From a virus, in IMG/VR virus record IMGVR_UViG_3300037247_000703, positions 36,331 to 100,330 of that record: a stretch of 64,000 nt of DNA. One strand, 5' to 3'. A model generated the notes under the pieces. The model was not told the DNA's origin, made no database searches, and was given only the letters and a program-made list of their open reading frames with translations. The position numbers and the translations under genes were made by a program. Positions within the stretch are counted from its first letter, which is position 1, and each line of letters begins with the position of its first letter. Shown one piece after another: positions 1-7,548 of the stretch.

Positions 1-330
1 CTCGCGGAACATTTCCGCGGTGTGCCTTCCCATCTCGCAAACCTCGACATGCTCGCAACCGATGCACAGGTGTTGCTCGGTATAGCGTCGAACCATCTCA
101 CCTCGGCCCTCGGCCTGCGATGGTCTGCCATCGTCTTCAGGCTCGGGGCCTTCCTCCTGTAGATCCGATGGGGATTGTGTTTCGGTTTCCGATTCCGATG
201 GGGGCACGGATAAAGAGTTCACGTCTTCGATCTTCTGCGAAACGAAGATGTGTCGCACATCGTGATCGTCCTTTGTCCGTCCACAGCAACCGCACGTCTC
301 CACGATAAGTGGTGGCTTCCCGAGTCCCAT
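1..330 (-). CDS. Cysteine-rich hypothetical protein, partial at left edge
   Basis: An open leftward frame of 110 codons continues past the window edge. Its ATG shares a base with the stop of the RuvC gene (TGATG), the usual coupling in this operon. Two cysteine groups are visible, C13/C15/C16 and C89/C92/C98, separated by an acidic Ser/Pro/Glu-rich linker, which suggests two small metal-binding elements. I do not recognise the family, and the C-terminus is not in the window. Confidence 0.7.
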   Translation of the reverse strand, partial: MGLGKPPLIVETCGCCGRTKDDHDVRHIFVSQKIEDVNSLSVPPSESETETQSPSDLQEEGPEPEDDGRPSQAEGRGEMVRRYTEQHLCIGCEHVEVCEMGRHTAEMFRE

Positions 331-875
331 CACGACACTCCCTTCAGCATGACGAAAACTTCAGAGTTCTTACAAACCTCTATGGCGATCATCGCGTCGT
401 AGGCGTGCTCGCGCTTCGACTTCACGGTCACAGATTCGATCAACGTCGCCATCACCGGATAGCGATCGGTGATCTCTTCGTGCAATTCCCTGTCCGTGCT
501 GTTCACCTTTCCGCAGAGCTTCTTCTTCAGCATGTTCGGGCTTATTTGAACCATCGGGATTTCCAGCTCGCTACAGATGCTCGCCAAGACTCCCCAGGCG
601 AACCCGAGCATTCTGATCGTCTTCGCATTGCGTGGCGACGACATGCCTTCGGCGCAGATCAGCTTCACATCGTTGCGGTGAACCAGAGCCATCAAGGCTG
701 CATGCAGTTCCTTGGTTCGACGGAACTCATCATCAGGTGCGAGCACCTTGTTTCGACGGTGCGATTTTTCGGTCAACACGACTCCCACGCACAGGGGGTC
801 GATCCTTTGACCCACAACGCTGGCAAGAGTCCATCCAAAGTTTGCATAACCGGGGTCGACGCCGAGAACGTTCAT
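330..875 (-). CDS. RuvC-like Holliday junction resolvase
   Basis: A 181-residue protein with the RuvC/RNase H-fold layout. The N-terminal GVDPGYANFGW motif carries Asp7, LICAEGMS carries Glu76, and EHAYDA near the C-terminus carries Asp160, matching the acidic residues that bind the catalytic metals. Phage RuvC homologues cut branched DNA made by recombination before packaging. The gene follows an XRE regulator and a RecB-type nuclease, with a 4-base overlap upstream, which supports a recombination role. The length is normal for the family. Confidence 0.88.
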   Translation of the reverse strand: MNVLGVDPGYANFGWTLASVVGQRIDPLCVGVVLTEKSHRRNKVLAPDDEFRRTKELHAALMALVHRNDVKLICAEGMSSPRNAKTIRMLGFAWGVLASICSELEIPMVQISPNMLKKKLCGKVNSTDRELHEEITDRYPVMATLIESVTVKSKREHAYDAMIAIEVCKNSEVFVMLKGVS

Positions 876-1162
876 GCGTGTCGTCTCACCTGTTGACGTA
901 GGCGCTTGAGCACCCGCGGATTGTTCAGGATGTAGCGCTTGATATCGGTCGGCATTCGACCGGCGAGTCGCATCAGTTCGTCAGCGTTCATACCGAGTGC
1001 AGACGCGAGCGACAGAATCAGCGACTCCGAAGGCGTACATTCGATCGATTCCGTCTCGACTCGCGACAGGTACGCGGGCGAGATATTGATTCGCTCTGCC
1101 AACTCGCGAAGGCCATAGCCAGCTTCCTCGCGAGCACTTCTCACTGTCGTTCCGAACGTCAT
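872..1162 (-). CDS. XRE/Cro-type helix-turn-helix regulator
   Basis: A 96-residue protein whose first 60 residues form an XRE-family HTH: VRSAREEAGYGLRELAE, then the recognition part around ISPAYLSRVET and a GMNADEL closing helix. A basic tail (KRLRQQVRRHA) may add DNA contacts. It overlaps both neighbours by 4 bases (ATGA), so it is co-translated with the nuclease upstream and RuvC downstream. The palindrome at 3108-3123 is one possible target, but nothing in the sequence links the two. Confidence 0.85.
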   Translation of the reverse strand: MTFGTTVRSAREEAGYGLRELAERINISPAYLSRVETESIECTPSESLILSLASALGMNADELMRLAGRMPTDIKRYILNNPRVLKRLRQQVRRHA

Positions 1163-2451
1163 TTTTTTGCCTTCTCCTTCTTCTCTTTCTTCTTCTCAGG
1201 CTTCTTCTCGGGCTCAGGCTTTTCCTTCCGAGCGGAGAACCGACTCTGATAGCCAGACTCGGCCATCGCGTCGATCTCGATCTTGAGCATCTTCGCTTCT
1301 GCGGCGTTCATATCCTTCGCGACCTTCTTCACGAGCACGTCGACTTTCTTGACATCGATGCTCATCACCTTCGACCGCACTTCCTCTTCTTTCAGCTCAG
1401 CCTTCTTCGCCAAGACATTGATCACGCTGTCGGGAAATTTCCGACCGTGCTTCGCCTTGTTGATCGCGTAGGTGATCCCGTTGACACTGAACGTGCCGTC
1501 GCCCTTGATCTTCGCCTTGATCAGCTTCTCCAACTCTTCCTTGCGACCCTTGAGCAGCTTGAAAATATACGTCACACGCTCTCGCTCTGCGGTGACCTCC
1601 TGCATCACTTCGGGATTCGCAATAAACATCTCGGCGAGCTTCTCATCATCGGTCGCTAAGGCGTTCTGATACTTCGGGCATTGGTTGCGCTGATCGCACC
1701 ATGCGCAGAACTCGTTCAGACGAGCGGGATAGGGTCCTACCTCGCTCTGTCGCATCAGCGACTCGACGAAGTTGCATGCGCTCTCGATCTGTTCTTCGTC
1801 ACGCGTGGTCTTCATGTCGATGCCGTGACGGAGCATGTCGAACGTGAAGGTGATCTTTTTAGCGTTCGGGTAGAGCTGTTTCGCAGCCCAGAGGTAGATC
1901 GACGGTTGCAGGTCGTTGTCGACCTGATCGCGATCGAACAGCACTCGATTCGTCTTGTAGTCTCTGACGTCGATGTGGTCGTCGCCTAGATCGTCAATGC
2001 GATCGATGAAGCCGAGGAAGTTCCAACCGGCGAGGGGCAGCTCGAAGCGCTGTTCGATCCCAATATGCCGAGCGTAGTCGACCATGCCGTTGCGTGCAGC
2101 GTAGTCAACGAGGATGTGCCGACCTTCCTCGAAGATTTCGAACTCGCTGATGTGCTTGTTCTTCTCGAAGCTCTCGCGGTAAATTTCCATCATCAGATCC
2201 TTGGGAAACGGACCGGCGATCTTCCCGTCAACGATTTGGGTCATCGTCGTTTCCAGCGTGCCGTGCATGAGGTTGCCAAAATGCAGTGGCAGACCGGGCT
2301 CGGACTTGAGACGCTGGACGTAACGCATCTCGAACGAGAGCGGGCACTGCTCGAACCGCTTGACTCTCGACACGCTGATCAGATCATTCGCGTAGGCCGG
2401 GCGTTCGCGGTGCAAGACGATAGGAGTGGTCAGGTGATTGAGCGAGAGCAT
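1159..2451 (-). CDS. RecB-type PD-(D/E)XK nuclease with probable Fe-S cluster
   Basis: A 430-residue protein of the PDDEXK_1 (RecB/AddB/Cas4-like) superfamily. Visible motifs are His63 in NLMHGTLE, Asp150 in GFIDRID, the DYKT motif (Asp164, Lys166) and Gln182 in LQPSIYLWAA. Cys36 in FEQCP plus Cys249, Cys252 and Cys258 in the C-terminal part give the one-plus-three spacing that holds a 4Fe-4S cluster in AddB-type nucleases. The end is a Lys/Glu-rich tail. Such enzymes resect DNA ends for recombination. No helicase is fused; a DinG-type helicase lies in the same operon. Confidence 0.88.
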   Translation of the reverse strand: MLSLNHLTTPIVLHRERPAYANDLISVSRVKRFEQCPLSFEMRYVQRLKSEPGLPLHFGNLMHGTLETTMTQIVDGKIAGPFPKDLMMEIYRESFEKNKHISEFEIFEEGRHILVDYAARNGMVDYARHIGIEQRFELPLAGWNFLGFIDRIDDLGDDHIDVRDYKTNRVLFDRDQVDNDLQPSIYLWAAKQLYPNAKKITFTFDMLRHGIDMKTTRDEEQIESACNFVESLMRQSEVGPYPARLNEFCAWCDQRNQCPKYQNALATDDEKLAEMFIANPEVMQEVTAERERVTYIFKLLKGRKEELEKLIKAKIKGDGTFSVNGITYAINKAKHGRKFPDSVINVLAKKAELKEEEVRSKVMSIDVKKVDVLVKKVAKDMNAAEAKMLKIEIDAMAESGYQSRFSARKEKPEPEKKPEKKKEKKEKAKK

Positions 2452-2455
2452 GGTT

Positions 2456-3067
2456 CTAAGCCTCCACGAAGGTTTTGGTGAACTGGGAAACGCGACAGCC
2501 GGGAAACGCGGCGATCAGCCGACACAGCGTCAACAGATGCTCGGGGGTGATTTCTTTTCGATTCGCGTCGGTGTAGTTGGGCACGAGCCAGAACTCGCCG
2601 ATCGCTTCGGACGTAATGCAGACCTCTACACCGAGTGCTCGAAAGCTCGCTACCTCGATCTCCGAGGGCAGGCCATCAACCTTGAGCTGTCGGTCATCAT
2701 CGGCCGCCACAGGCGCTGTAACGGCCTGTGGCGTCGGCGGTGGCGACAGCGGTGCCGTCGGCTCATCGGGGGAGGCATCCGTAACGGGGAAGCTGGTGAG
2801 ACGGTCGAGCATCTTCGCCTTCCAACCCGGCCGGAAGTACAGCTCGTCGGCGACCGCACTCACGTAGTCGGGGTTCGCTTCGACGAAGGCCGCTGACATC
2901 GGATTGGGGATGGGTTTGCCACTGTTCCGGCGAAGCCACTCTTCACAAACGGGGTGGGCGAGCAGACCGCATGACCGATCCTCCGCGAAGTGCCGACAGC
3001 GTTTTTTCTCTCCCTCGGCCTCGTACTCAGGACAGAGGATCTGACTCGAATTGGTTTTGATAACCAT
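2456..3067 (-). CDS. Hypothetical protein with N-terminal cysteine cluster
   Basis: A 203-residue protein starting at ATG 3067; an in-frame TTG lies one codon upstream, but the ATG has the purine-rich AAAGAGAG nearby. Residues 12-45 hold four spaced Cys plus His, resembling a zinc or Fe-S site, followed by a Pro/Ala-rich linker and a C-terminal domain of about 80 residues. I do not recognise the family. It is the first gene below the repeat-rich segment 3068-3277, so any promoter there would serve this gene and the nuclease-RuvC genes after it. Confidence 0.75.
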   Translation of the reverse strand: MVIKTNSSQILCPEYEAEGEKKRCRHFAEDRSCGLLAHPVCEEWLRRNSGKPIPNPMSAAFVEANPDYVSAVADELYFRPGWKAKMLDRLTSFPVTDASPDEPTAPLSPPPTPQAVTAPVAADDDRQLKVDGLPSEIEVASFRALGVEVCITSEAIGEFWLVPNYTDANRKEITPEHLLTLCRLIAAFPGCRVSQFTKTFVEA

Positions 3068-3107
3068 CAAACTCTCTTTGTTGGACCTATTTTCAACCAG
3101 TTAGACC

Positions 3108-3123
3108 GAGTTACCGGTAACTC
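3108..3123. promoter_or_regulatory. Perfect 16-bp palindrome, probable protein-binding site
   Basis: GAGTTACCGGTAACTC reads the same on both strands. It lies about 40 bases upstream of the start codon at 3067 and carries the same TTACCGG core as the tandem repeats nearby. It could be an operator for a dimeric regulator or part of the origin. Confidence 0.5.
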
Positions 3124-3186
3124 ATTGATGATTTACCGAGTAAGTCGTCGCCAAAAACAATGAACAATAACAGCAATCTAAGTATG

Positions 3187-3217
3187 GTTTACCCCGTGAT
3201 TACCGGGTTTACCGGGT
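3187..3217 (+). repeat. TTACCGGGT direct repeats
   Basis: Two adjacent copies of TTACCGGGT at 3200-3217 follow a diverged copy (GTTTACCCC, 3187-3195). The same motif recurs in inverted orientation at 3525-3551. Confidence 0.65.
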
Positions 3218-3277
3218 TTTGTCAGATGAAACTACCTACACTAGGGATCACATACACGCAGAGGGGGGAGGGGGTTT

Positions 3278-4066
3278 TTATCTCTCACACCCTCTAGTAT
3301 AGATATATATATATATTAGGTAATATAGGTAACTAAGGGGTTTCTCCCAGCCTACCTCGTGGAACTCTTCAGCTTTCTCCTGCCACCCCCAACCGGTAAG
3401 ATGCCACTTAGATCCGGCATCTTGGTCGGTGCTGCCACAAACCGTGCCAAGCCGACTTGACATCGTGCGGAACACTTGTTGCATACGGCCCTGTGGCAAA
3501 ACAGCATGGGGGCCCGGGACCATCAACCCGGAAACCCGGTAAACCCGGTAACTCGGGGGCAAGACTCGTTGAGCCCCTTCGCGTCGAGTCTCGCGACTCG
3601 CGACGTCAATCGAGCCCCTTCTAAGGTGCTGATCTAGCGAACCTTGAGTTTGCTCTCCGACCCTACGAGCACGCCCGATTCGACCATGAGACCCCCCGAC
3701 CGGCCCTAGTTGCCCCCCGAGCGGGTAGGTGGCCTGCGGACTGAGGTACGCCGCAGCGAGAATGGCGCCTACGCAGGCCCCGAGCACGGCCGCGACAGCG
3801 CGCGTAGGACGCCCGTCACGCCCGCGAAGTGATGTCGGCGCCGCGATGGTCCGGGCTCGCGGAACGGCTGCCACAGGACGCCTGACAGCTCCGTCGACGG
3901 GCAGTCTACCGCCCGCCTGCCGCCCGGATTCCCGGTCGCCTGCGCTGGCGAACAGAGCCACGATCGCCTCGCGCGCCGACCACTGCGGATTGCTCGCCCA
4001 CCACGCCATCGCGCCGTAGACGACCGCCATCGCCCCCACAACCCCATACACCGTCCACAACCCCAT
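3278..4066 (-). CDS. Small membrane protein; C-terminal half doubtful
   Basis: A leftward frame of 262 residues. ATG 4066 lies two bases after the stop of the previous gene. Residues 1-25 form one transmembrane segment (YGVVGAMAVVYGAMAWW), and a second lies near residues 90-110 (AVLGACVGAILAAAYLSP). After that the frame runs through the repeat clusters and the A/T tract, giving an Arg/Gly-rich, then Tyr/Ile repetitive tail that does not look like a protein. The N-terminal part is probably real and belongs with the membrane-protein cluster to its right; the true end is uncertain. Confidence 0.45.
   Translation of the reverse strand: MGLWTVYGVVGAMAVVYGAMAWWASNPQWSAREAIVALFASAGDRESGRQAGGRLPVDGAVRRPVAAVPRARTIAAPTSLRGRDGRPTRAVAAVLGACVGAILAAAYLSPQATYPLGGQLGPVGGSHGRIGRARRVGEQTQGSLDQHLRRGSIDVASRETRREGAQRVLPPSYRVYRVSGLMVPGPHAVLPQGRMQQVFRTMSSRLGTVCGSTDQDAGSKWHLTGWGWQEKAEEFHEVGWEKPLSYLYYLIYIYIYTRGCER
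3525..3551 (-). repeat. ACCCGGTAA repeats, inverted relative to 3187-3217
   Basis: Two exact tandem copies of ACCCGGTAA preceded by one diverged copy (ACCCGGAAA). They run opposite to the cluster at 3187-3217, with the A/T tract between the two. The repeats inside the frame 3278-4066 would encode a low-complexity YRVYRVSG stretch, which argues that they act as DNA and not as protein. Confidence 0.65.
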
Positions 4067-4068
4067 AC

Positions 4069-4389
4069 TCACGAGTGGAGCCCCGCATCGCAAGGATCGA
4101 GCGGTCCCGCCCCGCAGACGTCGCAGGCGATGCACGCCGACCGCGGCATTTTTCGGGGTCGGCCCGCCATCGCCGACAGCCGGGCATCGCGAATCGCCTC
4201 GATACTCCGACGGACCGGATCGGCGTTGAGCACGCGCGCCCGCGGCACCTGTGGCGGGGTCCCCGCCTCCGGGGGCACGATTTCGCCCTCGAACTGTCGC
4301 CGCCGTCGGGTGTAGACGATCTCGGTGATCACGATGCCAGCTGCGCTGGAGAGGCAGAAGGCGAGCGAGATCCACATCGTGAGGGTCAC
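4069..4389 (-). CDS. Single-pass membrane protein with cysteine cluster
   Basis: A 106-residue protein beginning with GTG in a GTGA overlap. Residues 5-23 are a transmembrane helix (WISLAFCLSSAAGIVITEI) followed by a positive YTRRRRQ stretch, predicting a cytoplasmic C-terminus. It carries EIVPPEAG, shared with the next gene (EVPPEAG), and an EAIRDA motif plus a CIACDVCG cluster that resemble AIRNA and CIGCG in the protein at 6075-6419. These shared motifs suggest a small paralogous family. The function is not recognised. Confidence 0.75.
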   Translation of the reverse strand: MTLTMWISLAFCLSSAAGIVITEIVYTRRRRQFEGEIVPPEAGTPPQVPRARVLNADPVRRSIEAIRDARLSAMAGRPRKMPRSACIACDVCGAGPLDPCDAGLHS

Positions 4390-4973
4390 GAGCGCCGCCT
4401 CCTACCGCCGCCGGGAAGCAACGAGAACGGCCCCTCGATCTTCGGGGGCTTGGGGGGGTCTGCCGCCGGAGCCTTGCGGCCTACGTCGCCTATGGGCAGG
4501 CTGAATACGTCGCCAGACGGTGAGCGCGTGGCGGGTGTCTGGCCGATCATGCCGCTCTTGTCGGTGCCACGCCGCCCACCGCCGGGAAGGCACGAGAACG
4601 TGCGCTCCGATTTTTTGTCGTCGTCGTCGCTCCAGGGGCGCTCCCAGCCCTCGCCCGCATGGGACCAGAAGCGCGGCGCACGTTCGTCAGGCGGGTCGAC
4701 GTGGCTGACCGCGCCAAAGTCGTTGTGCCGCTCGATGGCCGGCAGCGCTTGTCGCCGGATCGCCGGGAACCTCGACCTCGGCATCGCGGTCGCCGTCGGT
4801 AGCGGCGCCATAGGCCCGCCGGCTTCCGGTGGCACTTCGTCTTCGGTCCAGCCGCGCCACGCGCGCCGTAGCACTGCCACGCCGCCGACGACCACCATGA
4901 CGGTTGCAACCGCCGCCAGCGTAAACGCCAGCCACGAGACGCCGATATGGGCTTGGATAAATTCGTAGATCAT
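4386..4973 (-). CDS. Single-pass membrane protein with long hydrophilic tail
   Basis: A 195-residue protein with one N-terminal transmembrane helix (about residues 13-34) and a positive LRRAWRG stop-transfer segment. EVPPEAG then matches the neighbour at 4069-4389. Two similar short blocks occur near residue 130 and at the C-terminus (FSCLPGGGRR and FSLLPGGGRR). It starts by ATGA overlap with the gene upstream. The tail is acidic in the middle, basic at the end and probably unstructured. I do not recognise a function. Confidence 0.7.
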   Translation of the reverse strand: MIYEFIQAHIGVSWLAFTLAAVATVMVVVGGVAVLRRAWRGWTEDEVPPEAGGPMAPLPTATAMPRSRFPAIRRQALPAIERHNDFGAVSHVDPPDERAPRFWSHAGEGWERPWSDDDDKKSERTFSCLPGGGRRGTDKSGMIGQTPATRSPSGDVFSLPIGDVGRKAPAADPPKPPKIEGPFSLLPGGGRRRRS

Positions 4974-5179
4974 TGTGCTCTCCTGCGCCTCGACATGTCG
5001 CGCGCTGTGGGCATCGGATCCGGTTCGGGCTCCGATGCTGGGATGCCGCCTGTCGCGAGTCGATGTTCAGTGTCTCGAATGACGCGCATGACCTGTCGGA
5101 CGATCGGCCCGACGCCGACGGCAATAATGATCAGGAGGATCGCGTTCACGATCTCGTTCGCGACGTATTCGAGCGTCAC
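4970..5179 (-). CDS. Very small single-pass membrane protein
   Basis: A 69-residue protein, GTG start in a GTGA overlap. Residues 9-30 form a strongly hydrophobic helix (IVNAILLIIIAVGVGPIV), followed by an Arg-rich, Pro/Glu-containing cytoplasmic-like tail. It could be a holin-like or regulatory membrane peptide, but its place among early genes argues against a lysis role. Confidence 0.7.
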   Translation of the reverse strand: MTLEYVANEIVNAILLIIIAVGVGPIVRQVMRVIRDTEHRLATGGIPASEPEPDPMPTARDMSRRRRAQ

Positions 5180-5433
5180 AGGTTCATCCCCTCGAATGCT
5201 TCATCAACGCGAGCGCGCCATTCCTCTTTTGGGAATGATCGCGCGTACAAAAATGCGGTCAGTTCACCGACGCCGTAGCCGCCGCGACAAGACCCGGTAA
5301 TCATCGCAGCCTGCGGTCCCCACAGGTGGCAGTACACCTCGTAGGCTCGCAGCACCACCTCTTCTCTGAGCGTGGCGCGCCGGAGATTTCTTGTCTGCGC
5401 GATCTGCACAGGCATCGTCTTGACGTCGCTCAC
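5176..5433 (-). CDS. Hypothetical protein (85 aa)
   Basis: The start is the GTG that overlaps the stop of the MazG-like gene (GTGA), giving 85 residues; a longer frame upstream is read out of phase from that gene. The protein is mostly helical-looking, with EEVVLRAYEVYCHLW and EEWRARVDEAFEGM segments. No family is recognised. Confidence 0.7.
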   Translation of the reverse strand: MSDVKTMPVQIAQTRNLRRATLREEVVLRAYEVYCHLWGPQAAMITGSCRGGYGVGELTAFLYARSFPKEEWRARVDEAFEGMNL

Positions 5434-5732
5434 GAGCCCCGCTCCTTGTGCCACGTCTCGAACAGTTTCAGCTTGTCGCGTGCACGTTTCTTGATACGCC
5501 CTCCGTCGAGCCCGTTGTGATAGATCACGAAGTCCCATGCCGCGATCACGTCGGCTAGCTCGTCTTCGAGTCGTTCGCGAAGATCGGTGCCATCCCAATG
5601 GTTCGACTCGCCTGCGAGTGCGATCAGCTTGCCGCACACTTGTGTGACTTCGCCCGCTTCCTCGATCAGTTTGCTGATGCCCGGCCACACGTTCGAGCCG
5701 ATGGAAAAATCGCCGCTTCCTTGTGGTGTCAC
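5430..5732 (-). CDS. MazG-like nucleotide pyrophosphohydrolase
   Basis: A 100-residue protein starting with GTG. It shows the all-alpha NTP pyrophosphatase signature: LIEEAGEV (Glu24, Glu25, Glu28) and EDELADV (Glu58, Asp61), the residues that bind the magnesium ions. Phage MazG-like enzymes hydrolyse nucleoside triphosphates and are thought to adjust nucleotide pools or alarmone levels during infection. It sits oddly inside the membrane-protein cluster. Confidence 0.82.
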   Translation of the reverse strand: MTPQGSGDFSIGSNVWPGISKLIEEAGEVTQVCGKLIALAGESNHWDGTDLRERLEDELADVIAAWDFVIYHNGLDGGRIKKRARDKLKLFETWHKERGS

Positions 5733-5908
5733 CGTGCGTCTCCGATGACGACTGTCGCCACCTCGATCAGTCGTGGCCCATGCGCGCCGCAGTCACCGCC
5801 TGAAAGGCGTGCGCAGTCGCGGCACCATCGCCACCATCGCGGCGGACAAATGCAGTGCCGCCCCGTGGAGCCGCCGCATGCGCTGCAAGGATTCAACGAT
5901 CGTGTCAT
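5729..5908 (-). CDS. Cysteine-rich 59-residue protein, probable zinc ribbon
   Basis: A 60-codon frame fits exactly between its neighbours: its ATG overlaps the stop of the gene upstream (ATGA) and its stop overlaps the GTG of the MazG-like gene (GTGA). The protein has CSAC near residue 8, CIC near 19, CRDC near 29 and a further Cys at 40, a pattern typical of small zinc-binding proteins. Its length explains why it is easily missed. Confidence 0.72.
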   Translation of the reverse strand: MTRSLNPCSACGGSTGRHCICPPRWWRWCRDCARLSGGDCGAHGPRLIEVATVVIGDAR

Positions 5909-6078
5909 CGTGCTCTCCTACTCCGGGCCACTGCCCGTGCTGCTTGCCGGTTCCGGCGCCTAGCCGCGCCCGCCCGCTCTCGATAGCTCAGCGGCTTTTT
6001 TGGCTTCGTCCATCGCCAGATTCCGAAGAACACCAAACCGACCGCGATCCCGACCACGATTGCCATCCCCTCGCTCAC
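5905..6078 (-). CDS. Very small single-pass membrane protein (57 aa)
   Basis: GTG 6078 overlaps the stop of the preceding gene (GTGA), and the stop overlaps the next ATG. Residues 4-22 are hydrophobic (GMAIVVGIAVGLVFFGIW), followed by a very basic tail rich in Arg. It belongs to the cluster of small membrane proteins from 3278 to 6419. Confidence 0.72.
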   Translation of the reverse strand: MSEGMAIVVGIAVGLVFFGIWRWTKPKKPLSYRERAGAARRRNRQAARAVARSRRAR

Positions 6079-6419
6079 TTCGAACCTCCGATCGCCGTCG
6101 CCGGGCAGCCGGGCTGACCGCAGCATACCTCTAGATCGCCTACAGCCGCGCCGCAGCCGATACATGTTCCTGGACCGCCAACGTCCAGACCGCCGCGTAT
6201 GATCGCGCATGACCCCGGCTCGCCTGCGACAGCTCGCCGCGCCTCTTCAACGCTGTCGAATGCGCCATCGCATTGGGCATTCCGAATCGCGGCGACGGTC
6301 TCACTGATCGATGAGGTATCGATTGTCGGTCGGCGACGTCGTCGACGCCACGCGCTGAAGGCGTATCCCCAGCCGAACAGACCGACCGCGCAGACGATGA
6401 TCAGCAGTACGTCGCTCAC
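6075..6419 (-). CDS. Single-pass membrane protein with cysteine cluster
   Basis: A 114-residue protein from GTG 6419 (GTGA overlap). One transmembrane helix (LLIIVCAVGLFGWGYAF) is followed by a run of Arg, an ETVAAIRNA motif and a Cys-rich end (CIGCG, CC, C). The order helix, Arg, AIR-A motif, Cys cluster repeats that of the protein at 4069-4389, so the two are probably paralogues. The function is unknown. Confidence 0.75.
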   Translation of the reverse strand: MSDVLLIIVCAVGLFGWGYAFSAWRRRRRRPTIDTSSISETVAAIRNAQCDGAFDSVEEARRAVAGEPGSCAIIRGGLDVGGPGTCIGCGAAVGDLEVCCGQPGCPATAIGGSK

Positions 6420-7054
6420 GGCGAGCACGCTCCGTCGTGGCCGTAGAGGCGCCTGCAGGCTACTCGAACGCGCCCGATGCCGCACGTTGGATGACCGTTC
6501 CATGTGCACTCGTCTTTGTGGTCGGTGTCCAGCGAGCAACCGGGCTCGTGCCAGAGCCACAGTAGTTCTCCGTGCAACACGGCGCTCGATCGCATTCGGC
6601 AGGTCAGTTCGCGCTCGTGGCCGGCGATCAGCGCGCAGTTCAGCTCGTCGCAGCGTTTCGAGCGATCGATGTCGCCCATCATCTCGTCAGGGTCGTCGCC
6701 GTCGACAGTGACTTTCTCGGCCGCGAGCGACATCAGCTTCCCGCCGGCACGCTTGCCGGCACGCACGATCGAGATGGTCACGCCGAGATCGGTCATCAAT
6801 TGTTTCTCGTTCCGCGAGTCGTTGAACAGCGCCAACGCGCCTACTGGCGTCCACAGACATTTCGCGTGACAAGGCAGGCGCGAGCCAGCCCATGGTCGCC
6901 ATTTGTCATTGCAGACCGGGCATGTTCGCCACGCGCTTGCGCCGATAGGCCATGCTTGCGCGCGCATCGACATCACGAACCATTCGTGCGTGACGCCGAT
7001 TTCGTAGGGTTCGACGAGTATGGCTCGCGATGCTCTGTGACCGACGGCTCTCAT
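6416..7054 (-). CDS. Hypothetical cysteine-rich protein
   Basis: A 212-residue protein from the ATG that overlaps the stop of the nuclease-like gene upstream (ATGA). The middle has CPVC and a following CHAKC, and the C-terminal third has six more spaced cysteines, suggesting two metal-binding modules around a helical core. A longer in-frame extension upstream is the other frame of the neighbouring gene and is left out. I do not recognise the family. Confidence 0.7.
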   Translation of the reverse strand: MRAVGHRASRAILVEPYEIGVTHEWFVMSMRAQAWPIGASAWRTCPVCNDKWRPWAGSRLPCHAKCLWTPVGALALFNDSRNEKQLMTDLGVTISIVRAGKRAGGKLMSLAAEKVTVDGDDPDEMMGDIDRSKRCDELNCALIAGHERELTCRMRSSAVLHGELLWLWHEPGCSLDTDHKDECTWNGHPTCGIGRVRVACRRLYGHDGACSP

Positions 7055-7548
7055 GATGCACACTCCGACAGCAGCGGCGCCGCGCAGCTCGGGCACGCCG
7101 CCATCGAGCGCCGCAGCATGGACGCAATGAATCGCCATGTCGGCGCGTCGGTTTCGCGCCACGGCGCTTTGACGGTGAACTCGACCTTCGTCGCGACGTG
7201 CCGGTTCGGTTCGTCGTTCGTGATTTCGATCAGGCCGCACTCGATCGGTATGTTCGCCGGGCTGATGACGCCCTTGGGCGCGACGAAGTAAAACTGATTG
7301 GCGTAGAGCAGCGCCGGCCGTCTCTTGACCGGCTGTTCGAGTTCGCGCAAATAGTCGCGCTTGCTCACCTTGATTTCGTAGGCGGTGCGCACGTTGTGCT
7401 TGCTCGGATACGGCGACATCGCGAACGCGTCGATCCGTCGTTCGCTGTCGACGCCCCATCCTGCCCCCGCGCGCAGCTCGGCGAAGAAGATGTCTTCGGC
7501 GTGTAGCTCGCGCAGGAGTGCGGTGATTCGCTTTGATGTCCACTTCAT
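7051..7548 (-). CDS. MmcB-like PD-(D/E)XK nuclease
   Basis: A 165-residue protein. RIDAFAMSPY holds the Asp and YEIKVSKRDYLRE the (D/E)XK part (Glu-Ile-Lys), followed by a helix rich in basic and acidic residues and a strand ending in YFVAPKG. This is the pattern of the MmcB DNA-repair family of the PD-(D/E)XK superfamily. A CPSC pair near the C-terminus is extra. It is coupled by ATGA overlap to both neighbours. The role is probably DNA repair or processing of phage DNA. Confidence 0.7.
   Translation of the reverse strand: MKWTSKRITALLRELHAEDIFFAELRAGAGWGVDSERRIDAFAMSPYPSKHNVRTAYEIKVSKRDYLRELEQPVKRRPALLYANQFYFVAPKGVISPANIPIECGLIEITNDEPNRHVATKVEFTVKAPWRETDAPTWRFIASMLRRSMAACPSCAAPLLSECAS

Larger units (their letters stand above)
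3068..3560. other. Repeat-rich, AT-rich segment; candidate replication origin
   Basis: Around this segment the 9-mer TTACCGGGT occurs twice in tandem near 3200-3217, and its reverse complement ACCCGGTAA occurs in tandem at 3534-3551. A perfect 16-bp palindrome lies at 3108-3123, related half-motifs at 3132-3143 and 3187-3195, and an alternating A/T tract at 3295-3328. Inverted clusters of short repeats around an easily melted tract resemble iteron-type origins. An operator/promoter region for the gene at 2456-3067 is the main alternative. The 3' part overlaps the end of a doubtful reading frame. Confidence 0.5.

Noticed and set aside
309-896. Rightward frame of 195 codons opposite RuvC
   Set aside because: RuvC on the other strand has intact catalytic motifs.
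4067-4375. N-terminal extension of the frame ending at 3278
   Set aside because: It is the out-of-phase reading of the coupled gene 4069-4389; the membrane protein begins at 4066.
4075-4968. Rightward frame of 297 codons over the small membrane proteins
   Set aside because: Arg/Pro/Ser-rich antisense product typical of GC-rich shadows; the leftward frames have transmembrane helices and coupled starts.
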